From: Shewanella psychromarinicola
GTDB taxonomy: Bacteria; Pseudomonadota; Gammaproteobacteria; Enterobacterales; Shewanellaceae
DNA: 64,000 bases
Reading direction: 5' to 3'
Assembly (NCBI RefSeq): GCF_003855155.1
Contig: NZ_CP034073.1
Location: forward strand, 5,022,001-5,086,000
Part shown: positions 46,662 through 56,156 of the stretch, piece after piece
Layout: every line of letters begins with the position of its first letter
How positions within the stretch are numbered: the first letter of the stretch is position 1
Made by a program: the position numbers and the translations under genes
Notes under the pieces: generated by a model
The model's database searches: none
Seen by the model: only the letters and a program-made list of their open reading frames with translations
What the model was told of the DNA's origin: nothing

Positions 46662-47243
46662 CTAGAACTGACGAGGCTGCTCTTCTAAATGCATTTGCTC
46701 AACCAAACCTTGACCGGTTCGTTGCTGATACTGAGATTCAGCTTGCTGCATTCTAGTGCGACCGTTGGTGAGCATATTTTGACCTTGTTCAATGGAACTC
46801 TGGCCTTCTGCTAGGTTGGTATTACCGTCTTCGATAAGTTCTTTACCGTCTGCATACATGTCGTCGGCATCTTCCCAAAGATCGGCAATATCGTCTAATC
46901 GTTCAACTAATACCAGTGCTCGTGCGCCATTTTGAGCACCGTTTAACGTGCTCGCCATCAATTGAAATGCAACACGGTGTTGTTGTGCCGCTTCTTTGGC
47001 AACGATAATCAGCTTTTCTCCTTCACGGATTTTCGTATTACCTTTGCCGATCAAATTCCGGCCATCAACTAACAAGCTGCTGCCATTTTTAACGTCTTTT
47101 TGACCTTGTTCCCATTGCTGGGACAAGTCGAGGTGTTGCTCACCTTCAGCTTTCACTTTGGATGCAAAATTATTTTGCGTTGCTGCACATCCAGACAGGC
47201 AAACAACACTCACAACCAACAAACTACACAGCACAGCTCTCAT
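46662..47243 (-). CDS. Predicted lipoprotein with helical repeats
   Basis: The 193-residue protein has a lipoprotein signal ending in VCLSGCAATQ (acylated Cys at about residue 19). The mature part is helical and polar, with repeated glycine-containing blocks such as GSSLLVDGRNLIGKGNTKIREGEKLI and GKELIEDGNTNLAEGQSSIEQGQNML read in order; these look like a periodic 11- to 14-residue repeat. I recognise no family. It is likely anchored to a membrane of the envelope. Confidence 0.65.
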   Translation of the reverse strand: MRAVLCSLLVVSVVCLSGCAATQNNFASKVKAEGEQHLDLSQQWEQGQKDVKNGSSLLVDGRNLIGKGNTKIREGEKLIIVAKEAAQQHRVAFQLMASTLNGAQNGARALVLVERLDDIADLWEDADDMYADGKELIEDGNTNLAEGQSSIEQGQNMLTNGRTRMQQAESQYQQRTGQGLVEQMHLEEQPRQF

Positions 47244-47466
47244 GTAAACGCCTCTTTAAATGTGGTGGAGAAAGCGGCACAATTAGATAACCTCGTCACT
47301 AAAATAGCAAGTACTGAGACGGATTAAATTTGGTTAATAAAGAGTTAATTGAATAGCGCTGATCGCCTCTAGAGATAGATAAACGTAACGTTTGTTCTCT
47401 CTAATATAGAACCACTCTCCGTTAAGCGTAACGGACGCTACACATCATTTATATTGCCCCATAAAA

Positions 47467-47496
47467 ATGGGTTAGCTTATTGTTAAGCTAACCCAT
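47467..47496 (-). terminator. Terminator of the 2OG oxygenase gene
   Basis: ATGGGTTAGCTTA and TAAGCTAACCCAT form a perfect 13-bp stem with a 4-nt loop; on the minus strand TTTTTAT follows. Confidence 0.88.
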
Positions 47497-47524
47497 CATA
47501 TTATTTATCGCTTAATCGTTATGT

Positions 47525-48319
47525 CTACAGCTCAAACAATACATCGGTGCGGATAATGTATTTAATCCCTTGATAAATCGGTTCAGAGCTATGAATACAA
47601 TGCAGCGGATGCATACCGTGAGGGAAACAAAGCACACTCCCCGCTGGGGTTCTGACATCCACGGTCTTAACATTATCGCCGTGTTTTGCCGGTAAGTTAG
47701 GGTTATCCGCATTGACTAAAAATCGGGTGGCACCACCTTCAAAGTCTTCAGTCAGTAAGATTAAAAAAGTCAGCTGACTGTAACGATCGCCAAAAGCATC
47801 TCGCACTAATTCACCGTCTATCACTTGGCTGCCTGGCCACGAACCATCTGAATGCGGCTTAAAGAAATCGCCTTCGTTATAACGGTAAAAACGGAAACGG
47901 TTATTTAATCCTAAGGCGGCTTTACCATCAAAAATGCCTAAGGTGTCATCCATAAGATGCTTAACCCTATCCCAAATGACTTGCTCAGTGGTGTTATCAA
48001 CCACCCAAGTTAAGCTGTCGTTATGACGAACATGACGAGGCAGTGACACTGCGGCATCCGGTAAAAAGCCCATCGTCTCGCTGGCCGAAATTAACCGTTT
48101 ACACTCATCGGCCGACAACACATTGAGTAATTGAAAAGCACCAGGCACTTCGGCTAACATTTTTTTGCTCACCTTAGTTCGCTCTGTTTGCGTCAGCTCT
48201 GCATCGTTAAGCTCTGCGATATTGGCTTGATAATTAGCCCACGTTGGCAACGCCGGATGCTCTGCGCCGGGTTCACGTGCCACCACAAAATAAGCTGAAT
48301 TTTCACTTGTTGTGTTCAT
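47525..48319 (-). CDS. 2-oxoglutarate/Fe(II)-dependent oxygenase (prolyl-4-hydroxylase-like)
   Basis: The 264-residue protein has the iron ligands His and Asp in KPHSDGSWPG and the distal His near FPHGMHPLHCIHSSEP, with the 2-oxoglutarate-binding Lys/Arg region QGIKYIIRTDVLF. This arrangement matches the prolyl-4-hydroxylase alpha-subunit-type family. The substrate is unknown. It is 81 bp downstream of the aldehyde dehydrogenase gene on the same strand and followed by a terminator, so they may be co-transcribed. Confidence 0.82.
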   Translation of the reverse strand: MNTTSENSAYFVVAREPGAEHPALPTWANYQANIAELNDAELTQTERTKVSKKMLAEVPGAFQLLNVLSADECKRLISASETMGFLPDAAVSLPRHVRHNDSLTWVVDNTTEQVIWDRVKHLMDDTLGIFDGKAALGLNNRFRFYRYNEGDFFKPHSDGSWPGSQVIDGELVRDAFGDRYSQLTFLILLTEDFEGGATRFLVNADNPNLPAKHGDNVKTVDVRTPAGSVLCFPHGMHPLHCIHSSEPIYQGIKYIIRTDVLFEL

Positions 48320-48400
48320 TTTTTTATACCTTTAACCATAAAATGGGCCAGCGATTGTTCACCAAAAAATGGGTTAATCAATGTTGCCCAGCTCAAAAAT

Positions 48401-49768
48401 TTAATAACTCATTACGCGTACTTGGGCAAATTGACGATGCCCTGCAGCAGTACCATGAAAGCCAAAACCACTTTGCTTAGCGCCAACCCATGGCGCATTA
48501 CCGGCACCCGCACCTTGGTTAACCCCCACCATGCCAGCCTCAAGTTGCTCAGCAACCGCTTTAGCGCCCTGGCCACCAAACACCACTGCAGCTAAACCAT
48601 AATGGCTATCATTCGCTCTGCTTATGGCCTCGTCAATGTGCTTATAACGACTGATAGCGACCACAGGGCCAAAGGTTTCTTCGCGCTCGATTAACATCTC
48701 TGGCGTTATTCCGCTAACCACGGTTGGCTGAATAAACGGTAATGGATAATCATCGCTACCAAGTAAAAAACTCGCCCCTTTGGCTTTAGCATCTTGCAAT
48801 TGCTCAAGTACTTTTTGGTGCTGCATTGGGTTCACTAAAGGACCAATATTTACATTGGCTTCATCCCATTTACAGACTTGATAACGGCTGGCCAGCATCA
48901 CCACCTTCTGTTCAAACTCATCGGCAATACGTTCATCCACGTAGACGCGCTCTGTTGAGGTACACATTTGTCCGGCGTTTTCAAACGAACTGGCTACTGC
49001 AAACCTGACCGCTGCGTCAATGTTGGCCGTCGCCATCACAATCATGGGATCGTTGCCACCAAGCTCCATCACTAAGCGTTTTAAGCCCGCTGCCGCATTG
49101 GCCATAATGTGCTTTCCTGCCGCCATAGAACCCGTAAATGCCACCATATTAATGTCTGCCGCCACCAGAGCTTGGCCAAGGGATCTATCGCCTTGTGCCA
49201 GTTGCAGCACATTTTTTGGCAATACACTATTCAATGTATTGATAAACAACTCAGCCACTAATGGTGTCTGTTCCGACGGTTTTAATATCACACTGTTACC
49301 GGCCATAAGTGCTGGCATCAGCAAGTTATTGGCCATGGCTAACGGATAGTTCCATGGCGAAATCACCGCCACAACACCTAATGGTCGATATTGTATTTCA
49401 GTGCGGTTATCAACTTGCTCAGTGGTTAATGCATCGCTTATTTCACTGGCAAAATACGCTGCATTTTGTACCGTACCACCCACTTCATAAGTGGCACGGC
49501 GATAATCTTTACCCATTTCTTGGCCGATTAATCTTGCCAGCTCATCTTGTACCGCCACAAGTTGCTGGTAGGCCTTGACCAGATACTGTTGACGTTCAAT
49601 GAGCGACAAACTCGCCCAACTTTTTTGCGCGACTCGGGCATTGGCAATGACCTCAGGTAACTGAGATATCGCTAAGGTTTCAACACTGCCAACCGCAGTG
49701 GCTTCAATATGTTGGCCGTCATCGGCTTTGTGATAACTCGCCGGATCGTAAGAGGTTAATACTGCCAT
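48401..49768 (-). CDS. Aldehyde dehydrogenase family protein (succinate-semialdehyde-dehydrogenase-like)
   Basis: The 455-residue enzyme oxidises an aldehyde to an acid with NAD(P)+. The cofactor region is VVAVISPWNYPLAM and VAFTGSMAAGKHIM; the general base is Glu in MELGGNDPMIV; the nucleophile is Cys in NAGQMCTSTERVYV (about residue 259). Overall it resembles succinate-semialdehyde dehydrogenases, but substrate cannot be fixed from sequence. It is divergent from an HxlR regulator gene, which probably controls it. Confidence 0.88.
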   Translation of the reverse strand: MAVLTSYDPASYHKADDGQHIEATAVGSVETLAISQLPEVIANARVAQKSWASLSLIERQQYLVKAYQQLVAVQDELARLIGQEMGKDYRRATYEVGGTVQNAAYFASEISDALTTEQVDNRTEIQYRPLGVVAVISPWNYPLAMANNLLMPALMAGNSVILKPSEQTPLVAELFINTLNSVLPKNVLQLAQGDRSLGQALVAADINMVAFTGSMAAGKHIMANAAAGLKRLVMELGGNDPMIVMATANIDAAVRFAVASSFENAGQMCTSTERVYVDERIADEFEQKVVMLASRYQVCKWDEANVNIGPLVNPMQHQKVLEQLQDAKAKGASFLLGSDDYPLPFIQPTVVSGITPEMLIEREETFGPVVAISRYKHIDEAISRANDSHYGLAAVVFGGQGAKAVAEQLEAGMVGVNQGAGAGNAPWVGAKQSGFGFHGTAAGHRQFAQVRVMSY

Positions 49769-49824
49769 GGAGAAATATTCCTTAATGGGACAAAAATGAC
49801 ACTAGCCTGAATTAAGTCTATTTT

Positions 49825-49867
49825 GATACAATAGGATACAAAAGCAACCAGTATACTTTTAGTAACC
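49825..49867. promoter_or_regulatory. Candidate HxlR operator between divergent genes
   Basis: Direct repeats GATACAATAG and GATACAAAAG (49825-49844) lie one helical turn apart and are followed by the partly inverted GTATACTTTTAGTAACC (49851-49867). The location between regulator and aldehyde dehydrogenase starts is typical for such an operator. Confidence 0.4.
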
Positions 49868-49889
49868 TAGGATAACTTAAGTTGAAAAA

Positions 49890-50246
49890 ATGAAAACAAC
49901 AATTGAAACAATGAATAACGGTCAAAAAAAAGTTATCAACCCTTGCGCAGAACCCTGCTCAGTTGAGCGTGGAATGCGAGTGTTAGGCGGAAAATGGAAA
50001 GCATCAATACTATGGCACTTGCAAGATGGTCCAGTACGATTCAATGATTTATCTCGCATGTTAGGCGGCGCCAGTAAGAAAATGGTCGATCAACGTCTTA
50101 AAGAATTAGAAACCCAAGGATTAGTGAGCCGCCATGTGATTAGTGATCGCCCTATTGCAGTGTCTTATGCCATTACCAATCTTGGCCGTACCGCATTGGA
50201 TATTTTAGAGCGCTTAAAAGATTGGGCAGACGAATATGTGGTGTAA
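49890..50246 (+). CDS. HxlR-family transcriptional regulator
   Basis: The 118-residue winged-helix protein has the family core EPCSVERGMRVLGGKWKASILWHLQDGPVRFNDLSRML read across residues 20-58. A conserved Cys lies before it (Cys24), the residue used as a redox or aldehyde sensor in several family members. It is divergent from the aldehyde dehydrogenase gene by about 120 bp, suggesting a regulator of that gene responding to reactive carbonyls or redox change (inference). Confidence 0.85.
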   Translation: MKTTIETMNNGQKKVINPCAEPCSVERGMRVLGGKWKASILWHLQDGPVRFNDLSRMLGGASKKMVDQRLKELETQGLVSRHVISDRPIAVSYAITNLGRTALDILERLKDWADEYVV

Positions 50247-50572
50247 CTGAATCAGTGGTAAATAAATCACGATAACAAAGACATAAACTAAAAAACCAAA
50301 ATAAGAAACACCACTGTCTACAACTTTTCAACATCCAGTAATAAACTATAATGAGTAGGATCGTTGATATATACAATAAATAGGATAAGATGCGCGGAAA
50401 ATTCGGCTTAAGGTAATCCTATTTCATGATCAGGTCTCTTTTCACTTTTATAACTATTGTGGTGATATCGCTTATTTCGCTCGTTAGTGAAGCAAAAGAA
50501 AAAGTGACTTTTTATACTGAGGCATACTCGCCATTTCAATCTCAAAATCAGCAAGGTCAATTAGTTGGTTTA

Positions 50573-50740
50573 TGAACTACTCGTAGCTAAAGCTATCGAG
50601 TTTCCAAGACAAAAACTAAGTTAATGTCCCTTGTTGTAAGAAAGCTTGGTACACAGCGTGCCGCCTGATGGTGGTCTTACGTCGGCTTGTTTGCGTTAGC
50701 AAACAAGGTGACATTTCCGAAGAAACAGCCTCTAACTTTC
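50573..50740 (-). ncRNA. Candidate TnpB omega RNA at the element end
   Basis: In this family the guide RNA overlaps the 3' end of tnpB, runs through the right end and finishes in flanking DNA. The tnpB 3' end (50616) is next to this element end. The expected guide would come from the minus strand below 50573 and start TAAACCAACTAATTGACC. Extent is inferred from family knowledge, not seen directly. Confidence 0.35.
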
Positions 50741-52106
50741 CTGATTTTTTAACTGATGACAGTTCGCTCACCAGTGGCGGTGATACCGCCTTTTTCTTCC
50801 TGATTGCAGTATTCTTACGAGTTTTTGCTTTATCAGCAAACTTAGACTCTTTGATGTAAGGTACTGCACGTTGTGCTATTACTATCGCTGCATTTTCGTC
50901 AGCGTTAAATGTACCACACCCGTTTAGACAAACCAGCGTAGCTTGGTTTGGTCTGACGGTGTGTTTCTTTTTGCAAATGTGACACGTTCGTGACGTGTAA
51001 GCAGGGTTTATTGCTACGACGGCTTTGCCGTAGTCGTTCGCTTTGTACGTAATAAACATACCAAGCCTGCCGAGAGATACATTAAGTAAAGAGCGGTTTA
51101 GACCACTCTTTGCTCTACCATTATTCTTGATAAATTTACGACCTGTTGAGTCACGCTTAGGCTTCGCCTTGCGCGTCATATTGGTCAGCTTTAAATCTTC
51201 TAAGCTAATAATAGGTTTGGCTTGTATAACAATTTCTTTAGAAATTGTATGGCAAAAGTTCTCACGAACATTAGCTGTTTTGCTATCTAATTTAGAAATT
51301 TTAGTCGCTAAATTTTGTTGTGACTTAGACTCACAGCGGTGCTTGTTTTTATTTTTGTTTAAGCGTTTTTTACTCGCTAAAAGGCGCTGATAATGCGCTT
51401 TTTTCTTAGCGATAGCTTTCAGTTTAGCAACTTGTGCTGGATTATAAGCGTAGCGTGCGCCCTCACTTGTACAAGCAGGGAGAACAACACCACGGTCGAT
51501 GCCCGTGATTTGCGCAAGCAAATCATCGTCATTGTATTCTACAAAGCCATTAAGTAATTCTTCGTTTGTGGGTGAGTCTACACCGTCGTTATACGAACCC
51601 GAGAAAGTAAACTTATTGCCTAATCTTGAGATCCTAAACTGTTTATAAAGTTGATCTGGTACGTAATCCAGTTGAATTGAAAACAACTTTTGCCGTTTCT
51701 TGGTCGCATTATCAAAGATGGTTAAGAGCGTTTTACTTTCGCCTAACGGCTCAAGCATAAACAGCTCTTTTGTGATCAAAGCACTGCGTTTTTTGCCGCG
51801 CCCCTTTTGCTTAGGAAACTTACGTAAACCTTTGCGTGAAGCTTCTACGTCAGCAAATACAAGGCTTGCTGCGTTACGCATTATCTGCACAGGAATTGCC
51901 TTTAAAAAAGGCAGTTCCTTATTTGTGCGTATGTGGCTGTAGGCTTGATTAATCTGGTCGCCCTTGCTTTCAGCAAGCAGACCAACATACTCTGATCTTT
52001 TTTGATTACGCATTACGTTAGAAGCACCGATCCACTGAGCAAAACAAGTAGCCTGACGGCTACTTGTTTTGTCAGAGATATTGATACTAAAACCGCGTAT
52101 TGCCAT
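50616..52106 (-). CDS. tnpB: TnpB RNA-guided nuclease of the IS200/IS605 element
   Basis: TnpB is the RNA-guided DNA nuclease ancestor of Cas12. The 496-residue protein has an N-terminal helical domain and a RuvC nuclease domain with Asp in ITGIDRGVVLP, Glu in IISLEDLKL and Asp in FNADENAAI, so the catalytic triad looks intact. Zinc ligands are in CHICKKKH and CLNGCG; the second pair has one extra residue compared with the usual CxxC. It is longer than the often quoted 400 residues. Divergent from tnpA with 73 bp between starts. Confidence 0.9.
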   Translation of the reverse strand: MAIRGFSINISDKTSSRQATCFAQWIGASNVMRNQKRSEYVGLLAESKGDQINQAYSHIRTNKELPFLKAIPVQIMRNAASLVFADVEASRKGLRKFPKQKGRGKKRSALITKELFMLEPLGESKTLLTIFDNATKKRQKLFSIQLDYVPDQLYKQFRISRLGNKFTFSGSYNDGVDSPTNEELLNGFVEYNDDDLLAQITGIDRGVVLPACTSEGARYAYNPAQVAKLKAIAKKKAHYQRLLASKKRLNKNKNKHRCESKSQQNLATKISKLDSKTANVRENFCHTISKEIVIQAKPIISLEDLKLTNMTRKAKPKRDSTGRKFIKNNGRAKSGLNRSLLNVSLGRLGMFITYKANDYGKAVVAINPAYTSRTCHICKKKHTVRPNQATLVCLNGCGTFNADENAAIVIAQRAVPYIKESKFADKAKTRKNTAIRKKKAVSPPLVSELSSVKKSGKLEAVSSEMSPCLLTQTSRRKTTIRRHAVYQAFLQQGTLT

Positions 52107-52179
52107 GCGTAAGCTACCTTGTAATGTGTTTATAAACAGACTAGACTACTTTGCATAGCAAATCAAGCGTGAGGTTTAT

Positions 52180-52629
52180 ATGTACGAGTGGAGAACAGGA
52201 CGCAGTTGCATCTATAAAAACCAAGTCCATCTAGTCTTTGTTGCGAAATACAGAAGAGCGGTTTTTACTTTAGAAATGGGAGAGCGTCTTCGAGAGGTGT
52301 TTTCCGAGACTTGCCTACAAATGCAATGTGAGTTAATGGAATACAGTTTTGAAGCTGACCACGTACACTTAATGGTGCAGGTACACCCCAAAGTGGCTGT
52401 ATCAAATCTAGTTGGAAAACTAAAAGGTAAATCTAGTTATGTACTTCGCAGAGAGTTTTGGGAAAGTATTCGTACCAAACTTTGGGGTAGTAAATTTTGG
52501 TCACCAAGCTATTGTGTAGTTTCATGTGGTGGCGGAAATTTGGAACAGGTAGCTGCTTATATTGACAATCAGAAGAAGCCTCCCTCTGATAAATCCATTA
52601 AGCAAAGCAAAGCAATAAGCAAACAGTAA
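52180..52629 (+). CDS. tnpA: Y1 transposase TnpA of the IS200/IS605 element
   Basis: This 149-residue HUH endonuclease moves the element as single-stranded DNA. The HUH motif is DHVHLMV at about residue 60, and the catalytic tyrosine is in VAAYIDNQ at about residue 127. The opening WRTGRSCIYKNQVHLVFVAKYR is typical of IS200-like transposases. Residues look intact, so the element may be active. Confidence 0.92.
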   Translation: MYEWRTGRSCIYKNQVHLVFVAKYRRAVFTLEMGERLREVFSETCLQMQCELMEYSFEADHVHLMVQVHPKVAVSNLVGKLKGKSSYVLRREFWESIRTKLWGSKFWSPSYCVVSCGGGNLEQVAAYIDNQKKPPSDKSIKQSKAISKQ

Positions 52630-53419
52630 AGCTTCGCTTTACGCAAGGCTTAACTCGCAGCTAAAGCAAGCGAGAATGCGCCCTAAAAATGTTCAATTGA
52701 TATCTTACACGCTACCCAGCAATATGTTAATTTTGATATCGATATTCAAATGATGCCTTGGAGTCGGGCCTATAGAAATGCTCAAAAGCACCCTAATACG
52801 TTTATTTTTTCAATTGGGAAAACCGACAAACGCTTAACGTCTTTTAAATGGGTAAGCGATTTTTACACGGTACAAGACGCGATTTACAAACAAACCGCAA
52901 GAACCGATATCGATATATCTAATCCAGATGATATCGACAGGTACAACATAGCGCTATCTCGCAATGACGTGTCACTGGATCGCTTAAACATTGAACATGA
53001 TTATGCCAACGTATATTTAGTGACCAACCAAACTACTGCGGTAAACATGCTCCAATTTGGCCGCGTTGATTTAAATTACAACAATGAAATTGGTTTTAAT
53101 GAAGCAGTAAAAAACTTAGGATTTAATCATGCCGATTTTACTCCGGCATTTATTGTTAGCAAAATTTCATTAGGGCTAGCAACTCACAAAGACACCCGCA
53201 TTGAGTTATTTAATCAAATGCAACAAGCGTTTGACACCATCAAAGAAAACGGCGAATTTAACCATGTTGTTGCCAAGTGGTTTCCTGGCTCTGATACCAA
53301 AAAAGTTAACTCAAGTGCTACAGCAAGTATGGATATCCCGCCCAATCTTAACTAAACGATGAGTGAGCGGCTAAATCAAAAGACTAATTTGAATAGCCAT
53401 CAACAAACCTACATTGTTG

Positions 53420-54058
53420 TTAGTAATCAAAACCCAACTGAGCTTTAATCCCATCATTAAACGCGTGTTTTATCGGTTGCACTTCGCTGACGGTGTCGGC
53501 TAATTCAATGATGTCACGATGACAAGCGCGGCCAGTAATAATCACATGTTGCATCGCAGGGCGATTTTTTAATGCCGTTAATACCCGCTCAAGCTCGATA
53601 TAGTGATAACTGACCATGTAAGTCAGCTCATCAAGTAATACCATGTTAATCGATTCATCTTTAAGCAATTTTTCTGCTTCTAGCCAAGCTTCCATTGCCG
53701 CTTGGGTGTCTTTTGCTTTGTCTTGGGTGTCCCAGGTGAAACCCGTGCCCATCACATGAAACGGCACCCCTGCGCCTGCTAATAAATTACGTTCGCCACA
53801 AGCCCAAGAACCTTTAATAAATTGCACTACCGCCGCTTTATGGCCATGGCCTACAGCACGAGCAACGGAGCCAAAACCTGATGTCGATTTACCTTTTCCG
53901 TTACCGGTTAGTACCAGCAAAATACCTTTTTCTTCTTGGGCTGCGGCAATTTTAGCGTCAACACCCACTTTGACTTTCTGTTGGCGGGCTTTATGACGTT
54001 CAGCTTTGCTTGCATCAATAGCGCTAGCTTGTTCGTTGTCGTGGTGATCAGTTGTCAT
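53420..54058 (-). CDS. cobO: Cob(I)yrinic acid a,c-diamide adenosyltransferase
   Basis: The enzyme transfers adenosyl from ATP to reduced corrinoids to make the coenzyme form. The 212-residue protein has the P-loop [16 protein letters not shown] at about residue 50, and [18 protein letters not shown], both typical of the CobO/BtuR family. A charged N-terminal extension precedes the P-loop. It is the last gene of the cobalamin operon; its ATG overlaps the cobQ stop by 4 bases (ATGA). Confidence 0.94.
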   Translation of the reverse strand: MTTDHHDNEQASAIDASKAERHKARQQKVKVGVDAKIAAAQEEKGILLVLTGNGKGKSTSGFGSVARAVGHGHKAAVVQFIKGSWACGERNLLAGAGVPFHVMGTGFTWDTQDKAKDTQAAMEAWLEAEKLLKDESINMVLLDELTYMVSYHYIELERVLTALKNRPAMQHVIITGRACHRDIIELADTVSEVQPIKHAFNDGIKAQLGFDY

Positions 54059-55626
54059 GAGATTATTCCTTTCAATGTATTCATATCCAAATGCGCTTCT
54101 AATACATCGGCAAGACGATTTAGTTGCTGCTCGCGAATTTGGTTAATATCAATAGCATGGTGACTCGCTAAGCCTGCCCATTGCAAAATAAGTTGGCATG
54201 CAGCGGGATGATCGAATAATCCATGCACATAGGTCGCTAAAATTTGTTGGTCATTGCTCACCATGCCATCGAGCTTGGTGATCGGCATTGTCTGCTGTGC
54301 ATCTTGTTCAATCGATAGCGGCTGCGTTACATCACTTTGAGTGAGTGAAGACTCACCACAATGGATCTCATACCCACTAAACTCTGCCTGCTGGTGTTGT
54401 AAGCGTAAGTGACCCCTTACTTGAGTTAAGGTTTTACTAACCGTTAATACGGTAGTAATAGGTAATAAGCCCAATCCTTTGCTGCAACCGGCAATGTCTT
54501 CAATGCCTAAAGGGTCATCAATTAGCTCACCGAGCATTTGATAACCGCCACAAATCCCGATGACTTTACCGCCGTAACGTAAATGGGTTTTGAGTTTAAT
54601 ATCCCAACCTTGTTGACGCATAAAAGCCAAATCTGCGCGGACATTTTTACTGCCTGGTAAAATAATGACATCGGCGTTAGGCCATACCGTCGAGCTTGCA
54701 TCGCTTTGCATAGTCACATAATGAAAATCAATATGCGGGTGTAAACGCAGCGGATCAAAGTCGGTATGATTACTGATCCTTGGATACACTAACACCAATA
54801 CTGACAAGCGCTGCGTAGTAGGCAATGTTGCCGATAACGGATTTTGGGGACTATCAATTAACGCATCTTCAGCGTCTAAATGTAGGTCGTGTAAATAAGG
54901 TAATACGCCTAATACGGGTTTTTGGGTATAGGCTTCAAGCCAATCAATACCCGGTTGCAATAAGCTGATGTCACCGCGAAAACGGTTAATCACAAAGCCT
55001 TTTACCCGTGCTTGTTCAGACGGACTTAACAGTGCCAACGTGCCCACCAAATGGGCAAATACGCCGCCTTTATCAATATCGGCAATAATAATCACTGGGC
55101 AGTCGGCCACTTCTGCAAAACCCATATTAGCAATATCGCCATCACGTAAATTGATTTCTGCGGGACTGCCCGCCCCTTCTATGACCACCAGCGAGTATTG
55201 TTGCTGTAAGCGTCGGTATGATTGCATCACGGCCGCTAAGGCCAAGGTTTTATAACCTCGACTCTCAGGGCCGAAAAAAGCCTTCGCTTCTAATGTGGTT
55301 AACGCTTTACCGTGAATAATCACTTGCGCGCCAGTATCAGAGCTGGGTTTTAACAGCACGGGATTAAAATCGGTATGAGGGGGTAATTGACATGCGATGG
55401 CTTGCAGTGCTTGAGCGCGACCTATTTCACCCCCATCAATGGTTACCGCACTGTTTAATGCCATATTTTGTGGCTTAAAAGGCGCAACATTGACTCCTTG
55501 GCGGGCAAATAAGCGACATAGCCCTGCAACAAGAGTGCTTTTACCGGCATCAGATGTGGTGCCTTGCACCATTAATGCCCCGGACAATAGGTCAGCGGTT
55601 GGCAGGGTAAAATGCGGCAATGACAT
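54055..55626 (-). CDS. cobQ: Cobyric acid synthase
   Basis: CobQ (CbiP) amidates the b, d, e and g side chains of adenosylcobyrinic acid a,c-diamide using glutamine and ATP. The 523-residue protein has [18 protein letters not shown] (P-loop) and [18 protein letters not shown] near the start. The C-terminal class I amidotransferase has the nucleophilic Cys in [12 protein letters not shown] (about residue 343) and its His in [10 protein letters not shown]. The start overlaps the end of cobU by one base. Confidence 0.95.
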   Translation of the reverse strand: MSLPHFTLPTADLLSGALMVQGTTSDAGKSTLVAGLCRLFARQGVNVAPFKPQNMALNSAVTIDGGEIGRAQALQAIACQLPPHTDFNPVLLKPSSDTGAQVIIHGKALTTLEAKAFFGPESRGYKTLALAAVMQSYRRLQQQYSLVVIEGAGSPAEINLRDGDIANMGFAEVADCPVIIIADIDKGGVFAHLVGTLALLSPSEQARVKGFVINRFRGDISLLQPGIDWLEAYTQKPVLGVLPYLHDLHLDAEDALIDSPQNPLSATLPTTQRLSVLVLVYPRISNHTDFDPLRLHPHIDFHYVTMQSDASSTVWPNADVIILPGSKNVRADLAFMRQQGWDIKLKTHLRYGGKVIGICGGYQMLGELIDDPLGIEDIAGCSKGLGLLPITTVLTVSKTLTQVRGHLRLQHQQAEFSGYEIHCGESSLTQSDVTQPLSIEQDAQQTMPITKLDGMVSNDQQILATYVHGLFDHPAACQLILQWAGLASHHAIDINQIREQQLNRLADVLEAHLDMNTLKGIIS

Positions 55627-56156
55627 TATGCTTTTAAGGTCAAAGGCAGGCCCGCAACCACCAAAGTGACTTGGTCTGATATTGCCGCTATCGATTGGTT
55701 AAGCCAACCGGCTTCATCAACAAAACGGCGATTTAACTCGCCCATGGGAACAATACCCGAGCCCACTTCATTGCTGACTAATACCACTTCACTTTGCAAC
55801 GCGGGCAGACTGTCGATGAGTAATGATTTTTGAGAAGCCCACGAGGCACCATCATCTAACAATAAATGATTGGTTAATAATAACGTCAAACAATCAAGCA
55901 ATATCACTTGCTGGGGTTTATCGATTGCCACCAAGGTTTGTGCAATATCGTAAGCTTGTTCATGCAGTGTCCAGCCATGGGCGCTAGACACTCTATATTG
56001 CTGATGTTGCTCAATACGCTGCGACATTTCATTGTCTAGCGCCGTTGCCGTGGCTAAATACACGCATTGGTAACCAATAGCAGCGTATTCGGCTACACAT
56101 TGCTCTGCAAATTGACTCTTACCGCTGCGCGCACCGCCCAACACCAAATGGATCAT
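55626..56156 (-). CDS. cobU: Adenosylcobinamide kinase / guanylyltransferase
   Basis: CobU (CobP) phosphorylates adenosylcobinamide and adds GMP, preparing it for the lower ligand. The 176-residue protein has the P-loop [16 protein letters not shown] at residues 4-19. Family blocks [16 protein letters not shown] and [21 protein letters not shown] follow. I chose the ATG at 56156, where the P-loop begins and which just overlaps the cobS stop; a longer frame to 56195 would lie inside cobS. Confidence 0.95.
   Translation of the reverse strand: MIHLVLGGARSGKSQFAEQCVAEYAAIGYQCVYLATATALDNEMSQRIEQHQQYRVSSAHGWTLHEQAYDIAQTLVAIDKPQQVILLDCLTLLLTNHLLLDDGASWASQKSLLIDSLPALQSEVVLVSNEVGSGIVPMGELNRRFVDEAGWLNQSIAAISDQVTLVVAGLPLTLKA

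Larger units (their letters stand above)
50573..52689. mobile_element. IS200/IS605-family insertion sequence, 2117 bp
   Basis: Boundaries follow from rejoining the interrupted gene; a two-base TG at both junctions makes 50575-52691 equally possible. It carries divergent tnpB (minus) and tnpA (plus). Both ends have subterminal hairpins, CTCGATAGCTTTAGCTACGAG near 50586-50608 and CTCGCTTGCTTTAGCTGCGAG near 52652-52673 (minus-strand reading), as expected for single-strand transposition by a Y1 transposase. There is no target-site duplication, also typical of this family. Confidence 0.9.
50426..53355 (+). pseudogene. Periplasmic solute-binding protein gene split by an IS element
   Basis: The gene starts at 50426 with a signal peptide (MIRSLFTFITIVVISLISLV) and the start of a binding-protein fold (VTFYTEAYSPF), then is cut after codon 49 at 50572. 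The rest begins at 52690 with an in-frame continuation leading to QMMPWSRAYRNAQKHPNTFI and ends at 53355. Joining 50572 to 52690 gives an open frame of 270 codons, the usual size of SBP_bac_3 type extracellular amino-acid-binding proteins, without deletion. The intervening 2117 bp is the IS200/IS605 element. The downstream fragment (52750-53355) keeps an open frame but has lost its signal peptide. Confidence 0.9.
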
